Below, in pieces: positions 1-19,244 of a stretch of DNA of 64,000 nucleotides (positions within the stretch are counted from its first letter, which is position 1; every line of letters starts with the position of its first letter). A program made the position numbers and the translations under genes. Source of the DNA: Turritopsis dohrnii (taxonomy: Eukaryota; Cnidaria; Hydrozoa; Anthoathecata; Oceaniidae); contig BQMF02000022.1 of the NCBI GenBank assembly GCA_027922465.2, forward strand, positions 1,116,001 through 1,180,000. Direction: 5' to 3'. Below the pieces are notes generated by a model. That model was not told where the DNA came from and did not search any database. It saw only the letters and a list, made by a program, of their open reading frames with translations.

Positions 1-904
1 TTTTTTCCTAAATGCGATCAACTTTTCCAGGGACAATTTTCTGATTGTTAGCTAGTTTCCATTGATTGACTTTTGCAACTTGATTGTATTTTTGCATTTA
101 TATCAAAACAAAATTTAGTGTGTTTTGTTATTACCTTGTGCTACATGGTTCGATAAATTACAAGCAGATAAACTAAATTCTCTTCATGTTTTTGTTTTAT
201 CATGTCCCATGTGTGTTTGATCAGCCCATCATCAATAATCAGAATATGTGTGTTGTTGTTTTCACACATCTACCAGGGGAAATAATTGTTATAATTACAT
301 CAATTTTTTATTATCATTGTAATGTCATGTCGTATTTCAGTGTCTAATCATAAAGATTTTATCTGGGTGTCAGGTTGAGCCATTGACATTGGTTTTAGAA
401 TTTTTGGTGGCCCTACAAAATTTTTTGTTAGCCACACGGAAATTTATCAGGGGAGATTTGGGTCAAGTTTTCGTCCGTTTCGGGTGTTGGTTTTAGCCGT
501 TCAGGCAACTGGTTGCTGGTTTTGGTCGTTGGTTCCGAGCGTTCATTCATAATTCAAGCAACCTTGGAGAAAAGAAATTTTTGAGAAAAAAGCTTCATTG
601 TTTTTTTCTAAACTAATTAATTATAAAATCACTAGCATCCCAGCTAAAAAGTTTTACCCTGTGTAACTTCCAAAAACAATGTGTCAAATCTGCCTTTCCT
701 GTGTGTGCACCCGGTGACTAAAAATTAAATCGTGAATGGAAAGTGTACTCATGTTGTAGAGCTGGAAAAATTGATAAAAAAAGGTATGGTACAATCAACC
801 GTTACTGAGATATCGCTGATCAAAGATTTTGGTGACATAGCCGCATTGCCCAAAAATGTCACCCCAACACCTGTATCACAGACCCCAAAAAACATCAGTT
901 ATCC
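1..904. other. AT-rich non-coding sequence
   Basis: I see no convincing exon in this stretch. A 71-codon open frame at 732-947 has no recognisable motif and runs into the repeat that begins at 905. The stretch may be part of the first intron or the upstream region of the kinesin-5 gene, whose first coding exon is not visible in the window. Confidence 0.5.
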
Positions 905-1895
905 CAGGGTGCGAAATAACGGCCGGACACCGGACAAAGTCCGGTAAAAAATAGACTTGACCGGCAATTTCATCACAAAATGCTCTACTGAATAGGTCAT
1001 TGTCCTCCCAATACATTTCCCCAAAAAATGTAGCTAACTAGTTGATTTTTTAATCTTGTGATTTTTTCTTATTATTAGTAGTAAAAAGTCGGTTTTCTTC
1101 TTCGTTTCACTTTCGTCTTTCCACCTCTTATTCGCGTGATATGAAAACAAACTTTCTGCCCTTCAACTGAGAGTTTGTTATTAAAACTTTTATTAATTAA
1201 AGCGTATATATCGTTGATTAGTAACAGCGGAGAGCACATGTAAAATGTGTGAAATGTTTTATCATTCATTTCGGCAGACAACAGGTGAAGTAAGAAGAAA
1301 GTGATGTTTTGCAGGTTGATGGTGGTAAATTTGTCCAGAAAGTTTATTTATTGTCAGTCTTTTATATATTCATGATTGCAAATAAAGAAAAGGGTTAAAC
1401 ACAGACGACGAAATAAACGTTTATTTTCATAAAGAAGCAAATTGAAATGTCGAAGAGAAAGTTGATAATAATTATTCTTTAGATATTCCTGCAAATAATT
1501 GCGTTATAGACGATACCGCCCTCAAATAATTATTTTTAGACAATCCGATTTGCTCAAGTTTATCTGTGAATTATTTCACCACAAGCATTATGATATTCGT
1601 AAGAGACATAAGATCTCCTGCTCATCAATAGTTCAGTGGTGAAGAGATAAGGCTAACCTATTGTTAGTTTCAGTGATTGGGGTACTCTGATAACTAGCTG
1701 GCTTGGGACGCCAAGTTGTTAGAATTGTCTCACTCACCAGCAGTATGAAAGACTTAACTTTAAACTTGTTTCATTTCTTCATACAAGCACTTAATCAGTG
1801 ACCTGTCAACATCTTCAATGACCATTCAACTCACTAAATTCGTAGAATCAGCCGTACATTGACCTGCTCAGATAATTTTCTTATTCCGCACCCTG
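905..1895. mobile_element. Non-autonomous DNA transposon, about 1 kb
   Basis: The left edge reads CAGGGTGCGAAATAACGG and the right edge ends TTATTCCGCACCCTG, which are imperfect inverted repeats of each other. No transposase frame is present inside. No clear target-site duplication was found, so the superfamily is open; a CAG-type end is common in hAT-like elements. A related end fragment (TTCCGCACCCT) recurs near 11565. Confidence 0.5.
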
Positions 1896-4023
1896 TACAG
1901 GGCCTATTCTGACCCTTTATTGCGTGCGATAATCGCACGCTTGCCTTTTGTTCGAAATTTCGAAATTACAGTTTTATCTAAAAATTCAGAAAAACGCTTC
2001 GTCTAGGGGGTGTAGGCGTTAGAAAATGCCCAATTTGTTAAGAAAAATGCCTTTTTAAGAAATTGCCTTGCCCTTTTTTCAAGTGCAAAAAGCGCTACAT
2101 AAATTCAACACTTAAACAGAAGCTTGACCTCTGAGACCGGCCTTCGTCGCCACACTTTTCCTCTGTTTAAATGTAAGTCTGCCATTTTGCACATGTTTTA
2201 CTTTTGTTTATTTCATCAATGGATGTTTTTACCATAAAAAAATTGAGAGGATACGTCTAAATGTTTTTATATTAAAAACAACCACAATCTCATTCTTAGA
2301 ATACGCTCCTTCGCAATAGTTTTATTTGCAGTATTGCACAATTTGTTCGAAAGGAACACCTGCACTTGAATGGCTTCAACAAATTAAAAAGAGAAAAGTA
2401 AAAGAAATACACACGCACGACAAAAAACTTAAATAACAATATCTAGAAGATAAGCAAAAAGTTGCAATACATTAACTATTGATGAAATCACTGATTGTCA
2501 ATCTCTCTATATAGATGATAATTACGCAACAATTTAATTAACAAAAGATTTTGTTAATAAATGCGCGCGTAATATCACCTGTCTAGACATATAACATGCA
2601 CATGCTCAAAGTCTGAAAAAAATTTCAAAGTAAAAGTTTCAAAGTAACCCGTAAGTCATAATGGCGGACTCTCCACAAATGTAACGAAGTCTCGACTCAA
2701 GTGAGATAAACAAACACTCTCGACGGCGTATTACTAAGGAATTGTTGTCGCAGTGAAGGATTTTACAACTGTTTTCTTGATATGTTAGCATGATGCAAGG
2801 ATTTCCGGTCTGAAGAGGCTTTCAAAGGCGAACTGTGGACTTAATTCTGTGGAAGTTAGTGTGCGGTCTTAAGGAAACACCAAAACATGGCATGCATCTC
2901 ATAGGTTACTCTTGAACATAGGGACGAAATGGCAATGTTACAATGGAATTTAAAGACTCTAATTAAGTCCAGAAAACACTGAAAAAGCAAAATTTTCTTC
3001 ACCCCCAACCATGGTGGCGGCAGTGGGAGGCAGTCTATACTAAAATGCCCCTTTAGTACCAACGCACCCTTGCCCCTAATGCCTGGAATAGGCCCTGCTG
3101 TATCCCTATTGATTCTCAAGATATTTCCCCAAAATATGTCATTTTTTGAAAATTTATTTCGCTTTAAAATCTTCAAAAGTCACTTTTGTATAAGGGGGTC
3201 ACAGCTTTAACCCACTGAAATAAAGCTCAGGTTGCCCTTTTCCTAAAAAAGTGCCCTTTGGATGTTCATCATATGTCCTTTTTCCTTCTGCCGGACGCTA
3301 CCCTTCCATTCTAGATTAAATCCTGGGCCTAACGAAGAATATGACCAGGATTAAGAAGATTTTGACTGTAGAATTTAACGAAATTTATCACTCTCTAAAA
3401 TAAAAGTGTGACACACACTCACTATCGTATAATAGATGGAGTTTCATATAGCAGAATCGGACACACTTATTTTTCTGGTTCCTATTTTGTTTGTTCAACT
3501 TGCATACTTCAAAAATACCTTGACTGGTGTAGTTTAAACCAACTTCATTGTTATATAGAAATCTTTTGTAATCGAATGTTATTAAGAAGACACCTGCAAA
3601 GCTTGTAAAAAAGAATTCTCCATCTTAGTTGATGATACAACACATCAAATCAATGTTTCTCATTGATTGTGAGACGCAGCGACACATATTTATCTATAAT
3701 TCGTAATACAAACAGTTAGGAACCGCCGTAATGTTGCTCATAGGAGATAAGACTTTGTTAAACTTACAAAGTTATAGTTTTTTGTTCTTGTTTTTTTTTT
3801 TTTTTTTTTTTTAAACTTGTATTATTTATTTTTACTTTTTACATTTAAAATGAATGAAATAGTGAATTCGTTAATATTCAAATTTTATGAACTTTGTTGA
3901 TGCTTGCTCAAAGACCTGAACTTACATTGTAATGCTGAAGAACTTATTTTTGCCTATTTTGAGCTGATAAAGGAGGTACGTTGTGAAAAACTATTTTGTT
4001 CTATTTTTCAAATTTGTTTTTAG
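1896..4023. other. Presumed intron 1 or 5' region of kinesin-5, repeat-bearing
   Basis: The missing kinesin-5 exon would encode the IQVVVRCR-like start of the motor and end in phase 2. I searched this stretch by eye and did not find it, so it probably lies further left. Visible features are a perfect palindrome at 1922-1940 (arms GCGTGCGAT) and a 22-T run at 3791-3812. Open frames at 2856-3176 and 3408-3608 show no domain or splice structure and I do not call them genes. A short ATG frame at 2661 (MADSPQ, ending near a GT) could be a first exon but has no support. Confidence 0.45.
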
Positions 4024-10712
<6,689 letters not shown>

Positions 10713-12652
10713 ACGGATATTCATCATTTTGTAGACATTTTTATTGTTTGTTTATAACTTCACATCTCTTCATGTTTACGTAACAATTCTTTTTCTTGTA
10801 TCATGTAATCGGTTGACAAATATATAGGAAACCGGAGAACACAGTGCTTCTTCTGCATCTAGTTTCAGATCGATCGTTTATAGAAAGAGAAAGATCCGGC
10901 TAACTTTAAAATTTGTTGGCAACAATTTCGCCGGATTTCTTTCTGGAAATGAGGAAAAATAGCTGGAGACTTTCGAAATATGTTTTGTGAAAATATCGTA
11001 AAAGTCGCGAATCCTAAAAAAGAAAAATTGTCGCGAAAGTCGCGACAATTTGTGCTTGCGACTTGCAATTTGTGTACGCGACCTATTGCGACTTCAAGTC
11101 TGGTGACTTTTACTTTGACCAATTTTCCGGTCTATTCTTTGCATTAAGATATGGAATGAAAATATGGGAACAAAAGATCTATAAAATTGTTTTTGGACTC
11201 CACTCTACATGGAAGTAAACCAAATAATGGTGGTACAGCCCTAATGATGACATATTGTTAATTAAAATTTACAATCCGCCAAAGGCGTCATCACTTGCCG
11301 CTCATATTTAGCCTGCGTTGTGCGCCCAAAGAGTTCACAAAAAGTAAAATCAAAAAATCGACAAAGGAAAGTGTGACCATCTTGTGGAGCTCCATATTCT
11401 GAACACAAAATGTATAGGATCATTATGTGACGACGAACCGTTTCGGAGATGTATCAATCAAAACGTTTTAGTGACGTCATAGAGCCTCTGACGAAAAATT
11501 TGGCCGAAGTTTTGGGGGACAGACATGGACCCGAAAAAAGTTCAGTTATTATAGATACTCGGCCGTTCCGCACCCTCTTCAGCATGTCTTAACATGAATG
11601 TTTAAAGCTAGATGCCGAGCCGAACTCTGCTGTGAAAAAAGTCCGAATGCGACTCGGCCAAGGCACAGCTAATAAAATGGACCTAATTCATCAATTGTAC
11701 ATCCGGCAATGTGTACGAAATCTGTTACCGATTTCATATTTTTAAACGACTGACGTTGATCGAAATGAAAAGGTTTTATGGGAAGGTTAAAAATGAACTG
11801 TTATCAAGGTCATCAGAAACATCAAGTCAGCAGTTTTTGTAGGCGGAAATATTCATGAGAGAAGGGAATCTCCATGGAGAGAACCAATTGTTTGTTTACC
11901 TTGTTTATTTTTTTCATATTTGTCAGTTGCTCATTTCCAGATCGATTTCTTGTTTTTCTACTGACATCAGCAAATCTCAGTTCTGCTATTAAGAGTTCAA
12001 TATTCAAATATTCAAATCCCGAAGAACGGTCAAAAATAAGAAACGCTATTTCAATCAATTAAAATGACAACGTTGTTTATACGACTATCGTGACCATCGT
12101 CAGATGTTTGACGGTGTAACAACAAATTAAATCACAAAATTGTTGCGTGTCACCACGATAACCTTATAGCAACGTTATGGAGTATTGTTCAAACAACATT
12201 GCATGGAAAGCCGTTATAACAACATACGCACTTTGAAATAGTGTGTGTAATTCTATAGAAATGTACTTCTTCACAGGGGTTCAACAACTTTGCTCCTTTC
12301 ACAATATACGTTTGTTATGGAAGAAATTTTAATGGTCATCCTGTATTTAAAAATTCTTAAATGGTATAGTATGATTTAATGGTTTTATGCACAAATGACA
12401 ATGATGATTAGGCAGCCAAGACAATTGTGAATGTTCCAGTGTACTTTCTACTTGTCGGAAAATACCGTTAAACGGGAATTTCCCATTTTATTCAATACTG
12501 AATACAAGATTCATTATTAATTATTGAATACCATCCAATTAATAATATATTTTATACATATATATGCTTACTACACTATCCAGATGACAAGCAACTTACT
12601 GAACGGCAAGAAAGTGCTGAGAATACGTATTTTAAGAAAAAAGTCTGCAATA
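10713..12652. other. Intergenic stretch after kinesin-5
   Basis: No gene is visible. It contains a perfect hairpin at 11025-11051 (arms AAATTGTCGCG, loop AAAGT), an end fragment (TTCCGCACCCT) near 11565 resembling the 905-1895 element, and a partial copy of the CACTGCGATGAAGAG MITE at about 12230-12300 (TTCTATAGAAATG core). The overlapping frames at 11822-12062 on both strands lack domain or splice evidence. Confidence 0.5.
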
Positions 12653-14057
12653 ATGCTCGTTAAAGCTACACTTTACACAGTGTTTATGGCGCAATTTGGA
12701 ATGGGTGAGTGAGTGTTTTTGAATGAATTTTGATTGGTGTTACAATCAGCTCACCACATCATCTAAAATTCTCTTGATTTCTTTTAGGAAATTTTGCAGC
12801 AGGGTACAATTTCGGACAAGGTTCAAACTTCTTTGCATCTGAAAGTCGTGCAAAGGTTGGAGGAAAGATGTTAAGGAACCAAGAGATTGGAGGGAATCAT
12901 AAATTTAATAATGGAGGTAACATACCAAGCAAACATATTGAATCTCTGCGGAGGAGTGCATTTCCACAGAAAGAAGCAAAACTTTTTTTTCAATGAAATT
13001 GCACTACTTTATCTTACGAGAAACCTATAAGGGGCTAATCATATAATTATAGAGGCTTGGATTGGGATCATATGAGACGTTTGTCCCGTCTTGCCGGGAT
13101 GAAAAGCATTTTTTATGTTGCTGTTTATATGTTTATATGAAAATTTTTATTATTGCGCACGCGTGATATGCTATTCTGCCACAGCCAGACTGGATAATTG
13201 TGATCTATGGGAAAAAAAGCATCTCCATTAAGCGAGATCCCGGCAAAAATAAACGAGATCTCGCTTGGCCGGGGTGTGATGTGAATTCTTTCAAAACTTC
13301 TGAACATTTGTACGTACTAACATGTTTTGATGAGAAAAAATCCGAAAGTGTTCGTTTTTGTTTTTTGGTTTTTTTTTGAAAAAATATTCATTTTTGGATT
13401 AGAGATTTGAGAAACAAAAGCATGTGTTCCATCCGAATGTTTTCAGCCACCATTAATTTTCTGTTTTTTTACCACATTTTTCGACTACGTGGTATTCTTC
13501 ATTATTAAAGTGGATATACCAATTTTTTTTTCAGGATCTATGGGATTTTCTTCATCAACATCAGGAAACCAAGTATACAGCAGGTCTTGATTTCGGGCAA
13601 GGCACTACCTTTCAGGCTTCAGAATCCCATATAAATAACCAAGGTTATGGCATCATAGGGCGAGACGTAAACATTAATCATCAAGCAGAAAATGGAGGTA
13701 AGCTGATAGTATTGGTGGCAAAAATAAGATCTAATGCCAAGGTAATACCATGTTTCATTACATCCGATTAAAAGCAATTTTGATAATCTGTTAGGATCGG
13801 CGTCGATGTTTGCTTCTACCAGTTCAGGAAAATACCACAATTCGAAAACTTTGGGCGCTAACTTGAATTTCGGACAAGGAACATCCATGTACGGTTCGGA
13901 AACTCACAACAAAATATCAGGAAGGGATGATACGAGGCAGTATACCATGGGAATCAAGCAATCGATGAAATTTGATCACGGAGGTCAGGTGGAAGCCTAC
14001 ATTGGAAAAACTGATAAGGGCCCCCAAGGAGGAATACAATACAAATACGAGTTTTGA
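12653..14057 (+). CDS. Small glycine-rich repeat-exon protein, unrecognised; middle exon frame-broken
   Basis: Four exons: 12653-12704, 12788-12916, 13535-13697, 13795-14057 (stop). The ATG at 12653 gives a short hydrophobic start (MLVKATLYTVFMAQFG) that could be a signal peptide; an in-frame upstream ATG at 12524 is possible. Exons 2, 3 and 4 all begin and end in phase 1 at G|GA. They repeat one theme: NFGQGSNFFASES, DFGQGTTFQASES, NFGQGTSMYGSET. This is the signature of exon duplication. Exon 3 is 163 nt, one base off a symmetric length: its first part (GSMGFSSSTSG) matches exon 4 in one frame and its second part (DFGQGTTFQ) in another. A strict reading therefore hits TGA, so the gene is either decaying or carries a sequence error. 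An AATAAA lies 52 bp after the stop. I do not know the family; a secreted structural role is only a guess. Confidence 0.7.
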
Positions 14058-14108
14058 ATTTTGTGCGGACTTTTCTAACGAACTTTTCGTTGGTTAAAAA
14101 TACGAGAT

Positions 14109-14114
14109 AAATAA
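14109..14114 (+). terminator. Polyadenylation signal AATAAA of the repeat-exon gene
   Basis: A canonical AATAAA 52 bp after the stop codon at 14057, in the expected window for a short 3' UTR. Confidence 0.6.
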
Positions 14115-14369
14115 AGTTCAAACAGTTTGAACGTCCAACATCTCCTTTTCTTTATTTCGTATTTAGCAATCGATGAACCTTGAAATCAATCAGATTTCAA
14201 GAAAATATGCACACAAATTTTTTATAATTTAGATCACACTTCAGATACCATTTTAGTTAGCGTAAGTTTGTCAAAGCACTCATTAACACAGACAATATCA
14301 TCGGTATTTTACAGTAAAGTAGTCCTAATTCCACAAATTCCTTGTTTTCTTATACTCAATAACATCATA

Positions 14370-14655
14370 GAAAACCACTACGATGAAGAACATTTTTTAT
14401 TGAAATAGAGTGTTCCATTGAAATCCACTCCTCTCAGTAACTTTTCAATAAATTTGTCCACATTTTGTTAATGTTTTTATTTCAGTGTTATATTTAACAA
14501 TATATATTTAATAGAATTGTATATGTGGGCAAAATTGTTAAAAAAATGACTGTGATGAAGCGCATTCCCATTCTCAAAACGTGTATATTTGTGTGAGTTT
14601 GAATAATAATGCCCTCCTCCACAGTGTTTTTTTCAACAATTCTGTCGAAGTGTGC
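14370..14655. mobile_element. Two adjacent MITE copies (same family as 7878)
   Basis: Copy E (about 14370-14465) has CACTACGATGAAGAAC and then CCACTCCTCTCAGTAAC with TTTGTCCAC. Copy F (about 14524-14655) starts GTGGGCAAAATTGTT, has GACTGTGATGAAGCGC, and ends CCTCCTCCACAGTG then CAACAATTCTGTC. Together they suggest that terminal repeats start with GTGGACAAA. Confidence 0.6.
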
Positions 14656-16299
14656 GATTAATGACTATAACGCTGTCTTCACAACGAAGGTTTTGTGTCC
14701 TTAAAGATACGCCTTCTTGGAGGATCTTTTAACTAATCAAGGAGACATTTGATGACTGAGCGATGGTTGACTTGCCTCTTTCCAAACGATAATTATCACG
14801 AAGATCTATCCTAATTCTTCCAACGAAAGATTCTTGGTAGTCAACAGGGAAATTACACACATACGTTCGATTACATTAAAGTGTCTATCAAAAAATATGC
14901 AAACGTAATACTTTTGTGGCCTCTTCTTTATGTGGTCCCATTTTTGTTCGAAAAGACGAGACTTTAATCTAATTGGTTGAAGGTTTTAAAAATGACCAAT
15001 TACAGGTCTGTTAATTTAAAGTTCTCACTCCTAAAAACATAAAAATAGGCCTTTCCCAAGCTTATATTTAAGCATCCTGCTAAAGCCTAGTTATCAGGTT
15101 TCGCCATTCTGTTGCTTTACAAATTACACATCATAGTTACTTAGTAATACACATCATAGTTACTTAGTAATACTCATTTATTTCCATTCAGCTCATGAGA
15201 TAATTAAAAGCAATTATAATCAGAGTTGACTTTTATACACCCGTGGTGGAGTACTTTAAAATACCTGATCTTCTCCTGCTACCACTACTACTCCAAGTCC
15301 TGAAAAATTTGGTGGAATATTTATAGGGAAATCGCAGGGAAATTTCACTAATTTTCGTATGCTAACTTGCACAAAGAGCAATTGAAAGGTTTATGTATTT
15401 CGAATTTGGCGTTGATGAGTTCCACCAATATTTAAACCATGTTTAAACTAATAAATTCAAGAATAGGTTATAAATCTCCGAGCTAAGCATTGAGTTGAAT
15501 AAGTTTTTATTGAATCTTATCAACAGCGACCAACATCCTTTCAAGAACAATATAGAACCGGTTTTAGGTGTGAGAACCTGTGGATGAGATCGATTCGAAG
15601 ACAACAACATCCTGAGCGAAACTTCGCCCGACCAATAATAGGAGAAGAGTAATGATTGGGGTTGTCCGGTCGGGATACTGTCCGTCGCGGAAATGTCAGT
15701 CAGATTATTGTCCAGATACCGGTGGGATCAGTTCAGTTTTCATGAAACTTTTTGCGTAACCTTATGACCTTATGAACAGTTACGATAGAATCTATATTCG
15801 CATCTGCGTTATAACGTTTTGTTTCTATATATTTAGGATATGAATGTCAAGATAATTAATTAGAGTAAATCCTTTCCACCATCAGCCAGACGCAGCTACA
15901 AATAACCGTGTTTTCACGTGGATTCGCGATAACAAGATGTTGTGTGTAAGCCTATCAACAAATAGCAAGGTTTATGAAGAATCGATGTAAAATGGAAGCA
16001 AAGTCACGCGAAGTTGTTGAATAGAGCTACTTTCAATTACTAACCCAAAATTCACAAGACGCTCACTATTGCATGCTATGCAACTATAATCTCCCAAAAC
16101 AAAACAAAAACAATACTCCGTAAAGATTCTTGACATTTTTCAATTTCCGCGCTTTTAAGCGTAGGAAATTGTTTGGTTTACACATTCTATCTATCTATCT
16201 ATGTAACACTTTTTTTGCTGTTTTCGGAAAGTCCGTTCGGATTTCGGATTGTTTGTTTATTCAGAATAGTTAATGACTGTCCTATGCTAGGAAAACTTA
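14656..16299. other. Intergenic, no gene seen
   Basis: AT-rich sequence without splice-supported coding segments. A 23-bp direct tandem duplication (unit beginning CACATCATAGTTACTTAG) lies at about 15125-15171. A (TATC)n run is at 16186-16201. Confidence 0.5.
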
Positions 16300-16685
16300 G
16301 GACATGTTTGACTAAAATTGGGAAATTTAGACAAGGTGCTGATTTCAAATTTGACAGTCATTTTGTCAGAATTGACTAAAATTGGACAATTTGGGCCAAA
16401 TTTGGACCAAATATCGAAAGTTCTTCAAATTTCATGAAATTTTGCATGGATTACATTTGAAAGGTGCTGATTTCAATTCTGGCAATCATTTTGTCAGATT
16501 TGACTAAAATTGGACAATTTGGGCCAAATTTGGACCAAATTTTGAAAGTTCTTCAAATTTCATGAAATTTTGCATGTATTACAATTGAAAGGTGCTGATT
16601 TCAAATTTGACAGTCATTTTCTAAAATTGGACAATTTGGGCCAAATTTGGACCAAATTTTGAAAAATCTTCAATTTTCATGAATA
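16300..16685. repeat. 128-bp minisatellite, about 3 units
   Basis: The marker GGTGCTGATTTCAA occurs at 16335, 16463 and 16591, giving an exact 128-bp period. Each unit also contains GACAATTTGGGCCAAATTTG, itself a run of alternating CAAATTTGG-type palindromes. The third unit has a short deletion. Confidence 0.85.
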
Positions 16686-17833
16686 AACATCATGCACAAG
16701 GTATCGGTGAACTGTTTTTCTGGCCCCGAAACATCATAGTGAATTGCAAAGCTGTCAAGATTAAGTTAAACAAGACGCCAGAGGGCGTGAAGATCAGCGC
16801 ACTAGACAAAGCAGTTCCTGTTTAAACTCCGGCTCAAATCTCTGAGTTGAAACTCTTTTAAAGAGTCTCGTTTCTAAATAATCCTCAGTAAATAAGACGG
16901 GTAACTTTCATTTCATCCTTACTTCATATTATAGGAGGGTTACAGATGCAACAAATAAATAAGAGAAATGTTTCTTGAACCACACGACCATTTTTATCGA
17001 CGATTTCCTTTCACTATTTCAAAACAATTTGCATGATTTGCTGATGTTCGCATGCGGTCATTTTCTTTTAGAGTTTCTTTCTCGTTAATAGTTCAATAGG
17101 TAGCTACATTTAACTTATTTTGAATCTGTGCTTGTTTCTTCACGTCTTCGCTTTACAGTTTTCGCAAGATCTTAATTTTATTCTACTGGGTTCATTAATA
17201 AACACGCAGCTTTCGTATAATATCAGATTATACGAAATCAGATCAATTTTTTTCCTTCAGATAAAATACTGCCAGACATGAGAATACGTGTTTATAAAAG
17301 TAATAGTATAAGCATGAGCTTTAAAAGAGTTTGGTCCCCACACTAGGCCGATTCCTATAATCAATAAGTGAGAAACAATAAGTCTAATAAATCTTATCAG
17401 TAGCTATACAAAAAAACTATTTATAGGAAGAGAATATTATGTATCAGTATAAAAAACAAAAAATGAAGCCGCAGCAAATCAGCAGCATTTTTTTAAACCA
17501 TAAGAAAAATGCATCATTTCGCTACATAATTATCATAGTATAATTCAGCAAAAATGAACCAAGTCACCCTGATATTCAGATAAAAATGTTGTCCTTACTT
17601 ATCAGGGTGGAATTGAATTTATATAATAAAACAAAAGAACTTATTTTGAATTTATTATTGAATGAAGGTGTTCATGGTCAAAATGATAAGGTTTCTCTTA
17701 TAATTCTTGCCGAGGAGAAAGAAACAACACATCAACAACTGCATCAATATGTAAGACAATTTCATCATGATAAATGTATAATCTTTATTCTTGCAAAAGC
17801 TTGACAAGTTTTCAATCCCTTACCCTATTGTAC
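16686..17833. other. Intergenic, no supported gene
   Basis: A 72-codon open frame at 17586-17804 has no motif that I recognise and no splice context; I treat it as chance. Confidence 0.4.
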
Positions 17834-17998
17834 CAGGCGCGGATCTAGAGGTATGTCAACATTTGTGTAGGAGAGTGTTAGCAATCTGCCCATAAAAGAA
17901 AAGCGTTCAAATAATCCTATTGGTAATATAAATTGAATTCACAAATTATGTTAATGCTGTCCTACACAAATTTCGACATACCTCTAGATCCGCCACTG
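17834..17998. mobile_element. MITE with TGTAC target duplication
   Basis: The ends are inverted repeats: CAGGCGCGGATCTAGAGGTA on the left and ACCTCTAGATCCGCCACTG on the right, extending about 38 bp inward to the AATTTGTGTAGGA-type core. TGTAC flanks both sides (17829-17833 and 17999-18003). It has no coding capacity. Confidence 0.8.
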
Positions 17999-18427
17999 TG
18001 TACCATAAAATTATGGGAAACAATGTAATTCAATAGAACAGTTCCTTTTGTAACTTTATAACATCTTACAAAATTATACAATCAAATTTGTATACAGGTT
18101 TACAAAAGATAAGGAGAATCGCTCTAACCTAATTTTACTACTACAGTGAATATATATATAATAGTATAACAATATACTTTGGGATAGACATAAGCAAATA
18201 ACTGTCAAAGGCAATCAAAAACCTCTACTAAAATCTCTACTAACATTACATTCCAAATTAGGAAAAAAAGAGAGTTATTTTCAACAAAAAATAAGGGCTT
18301 AGAATGATGATTTATAAAATTAAACTCAAGTATTCAGATTTAATATTATTTAGTTCAAAAACATATGTTCACACACATTATTTCATCAGAATAAGAACTC
18401 CTAAACATACTGTAAATGTGATGAATA

Positions 18428-18684
18428 CAGTGCCGTAACCGGCGGGGTGTGTTGGGTGCAATCGCACCGCCCTCGGATTTAGGTTGCCCTTTTCTCTTAG
18501 CAAGCAATTTTTCATATGATATTCTTTTTACTAAATTTATATAAATCGTTAACTTTTTGTCAACTAAATTGCATAAAATAGCTTTGTGCATTTGTTGGCA
18601 TGGTGCTTTACGATTGTATATTCCAAACCCAAATATATACATGAAAAATGCACCTGCCCTAAGTTTAACTCAGTTACGCCACTG
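18428..18684. mobile_element. MITE with CAGTGCCGTAAC ends
   Basis: The left edge CAGTGCCGTAACC pairs with AGTTACGCCACTG on the right. No clear target duplication and no coding frame. A related GGTTGCCCTTTT segment near 3230 suggests further copies. Confidence 0.6.
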
Positions 18685-18847
18685 GAATCTATTAGGATTT
18701 AAGATGGCTATAGCCTTCCTAAATCCCAAATGAAAAAAATATGAAATAAAAAATAAACAGATTTCGGTAGTAAAAATATACATTCATAAGCAAATCACTT
18801 ATACATATTTGCTGAAAGCAGACATTTGTGTTTGGGCTTGAGTGACA

Positions 18848-18962
18848 ACACAGTGTTCCGTACGATGATATTTCATGTACGAAGATGGGCCCTTTTTTTT
18901 CAAATGTAAATATGGCTGCTGTCGTACATGTTTGGTCACGGTTGCACAAGGTTGATATCGTT
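18848..18962. repeat. Dispersed sequence related to the 25-28 kb satellite
   Basis: GTTCCGTACGATGATATTTC followed by TGTACGAAGATGGGCCC resembles the reverse complement of the satellite's right border near 28770-28805 (CACCTTCGTACAAG then ATCGTACGGAAC). It looks like one terminus of the same element family at an independent site. The right limit is uncertain. Confidence 0.4.
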
Positions 18963-19244
18963 CCAAAAGTGATCGTTGTAGTTATGGAAATTTAAGGGTT
19001 TCTGTTTCACAATGATGTAAATGTAATCTGTTTACCTGGTTTTACATGCTGGTACTGTTTCCGTGAAGATTATTTGTTTAAATAGGCTAAATGTGTGTAA
19101 GTTTTGTTGTGTTTTTTATAATTGTGCTGTCAGCTATTATGCTTACAGTTTAATTGAGTATTCTGCTCATGTTCAAGTTCTGTATATAATATAAATTTTA
19201 TTAAATTCCCTTTTATAAAGGTAGGGAACATGTATATACATATA

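Noticed and set aside
2661..2690. Short ATG frame (MADSPQ) as kinesin-5 exon 1
   Set aside because: It lacks the IQVVVRC motor start and does not end in the phase needed at 4024.
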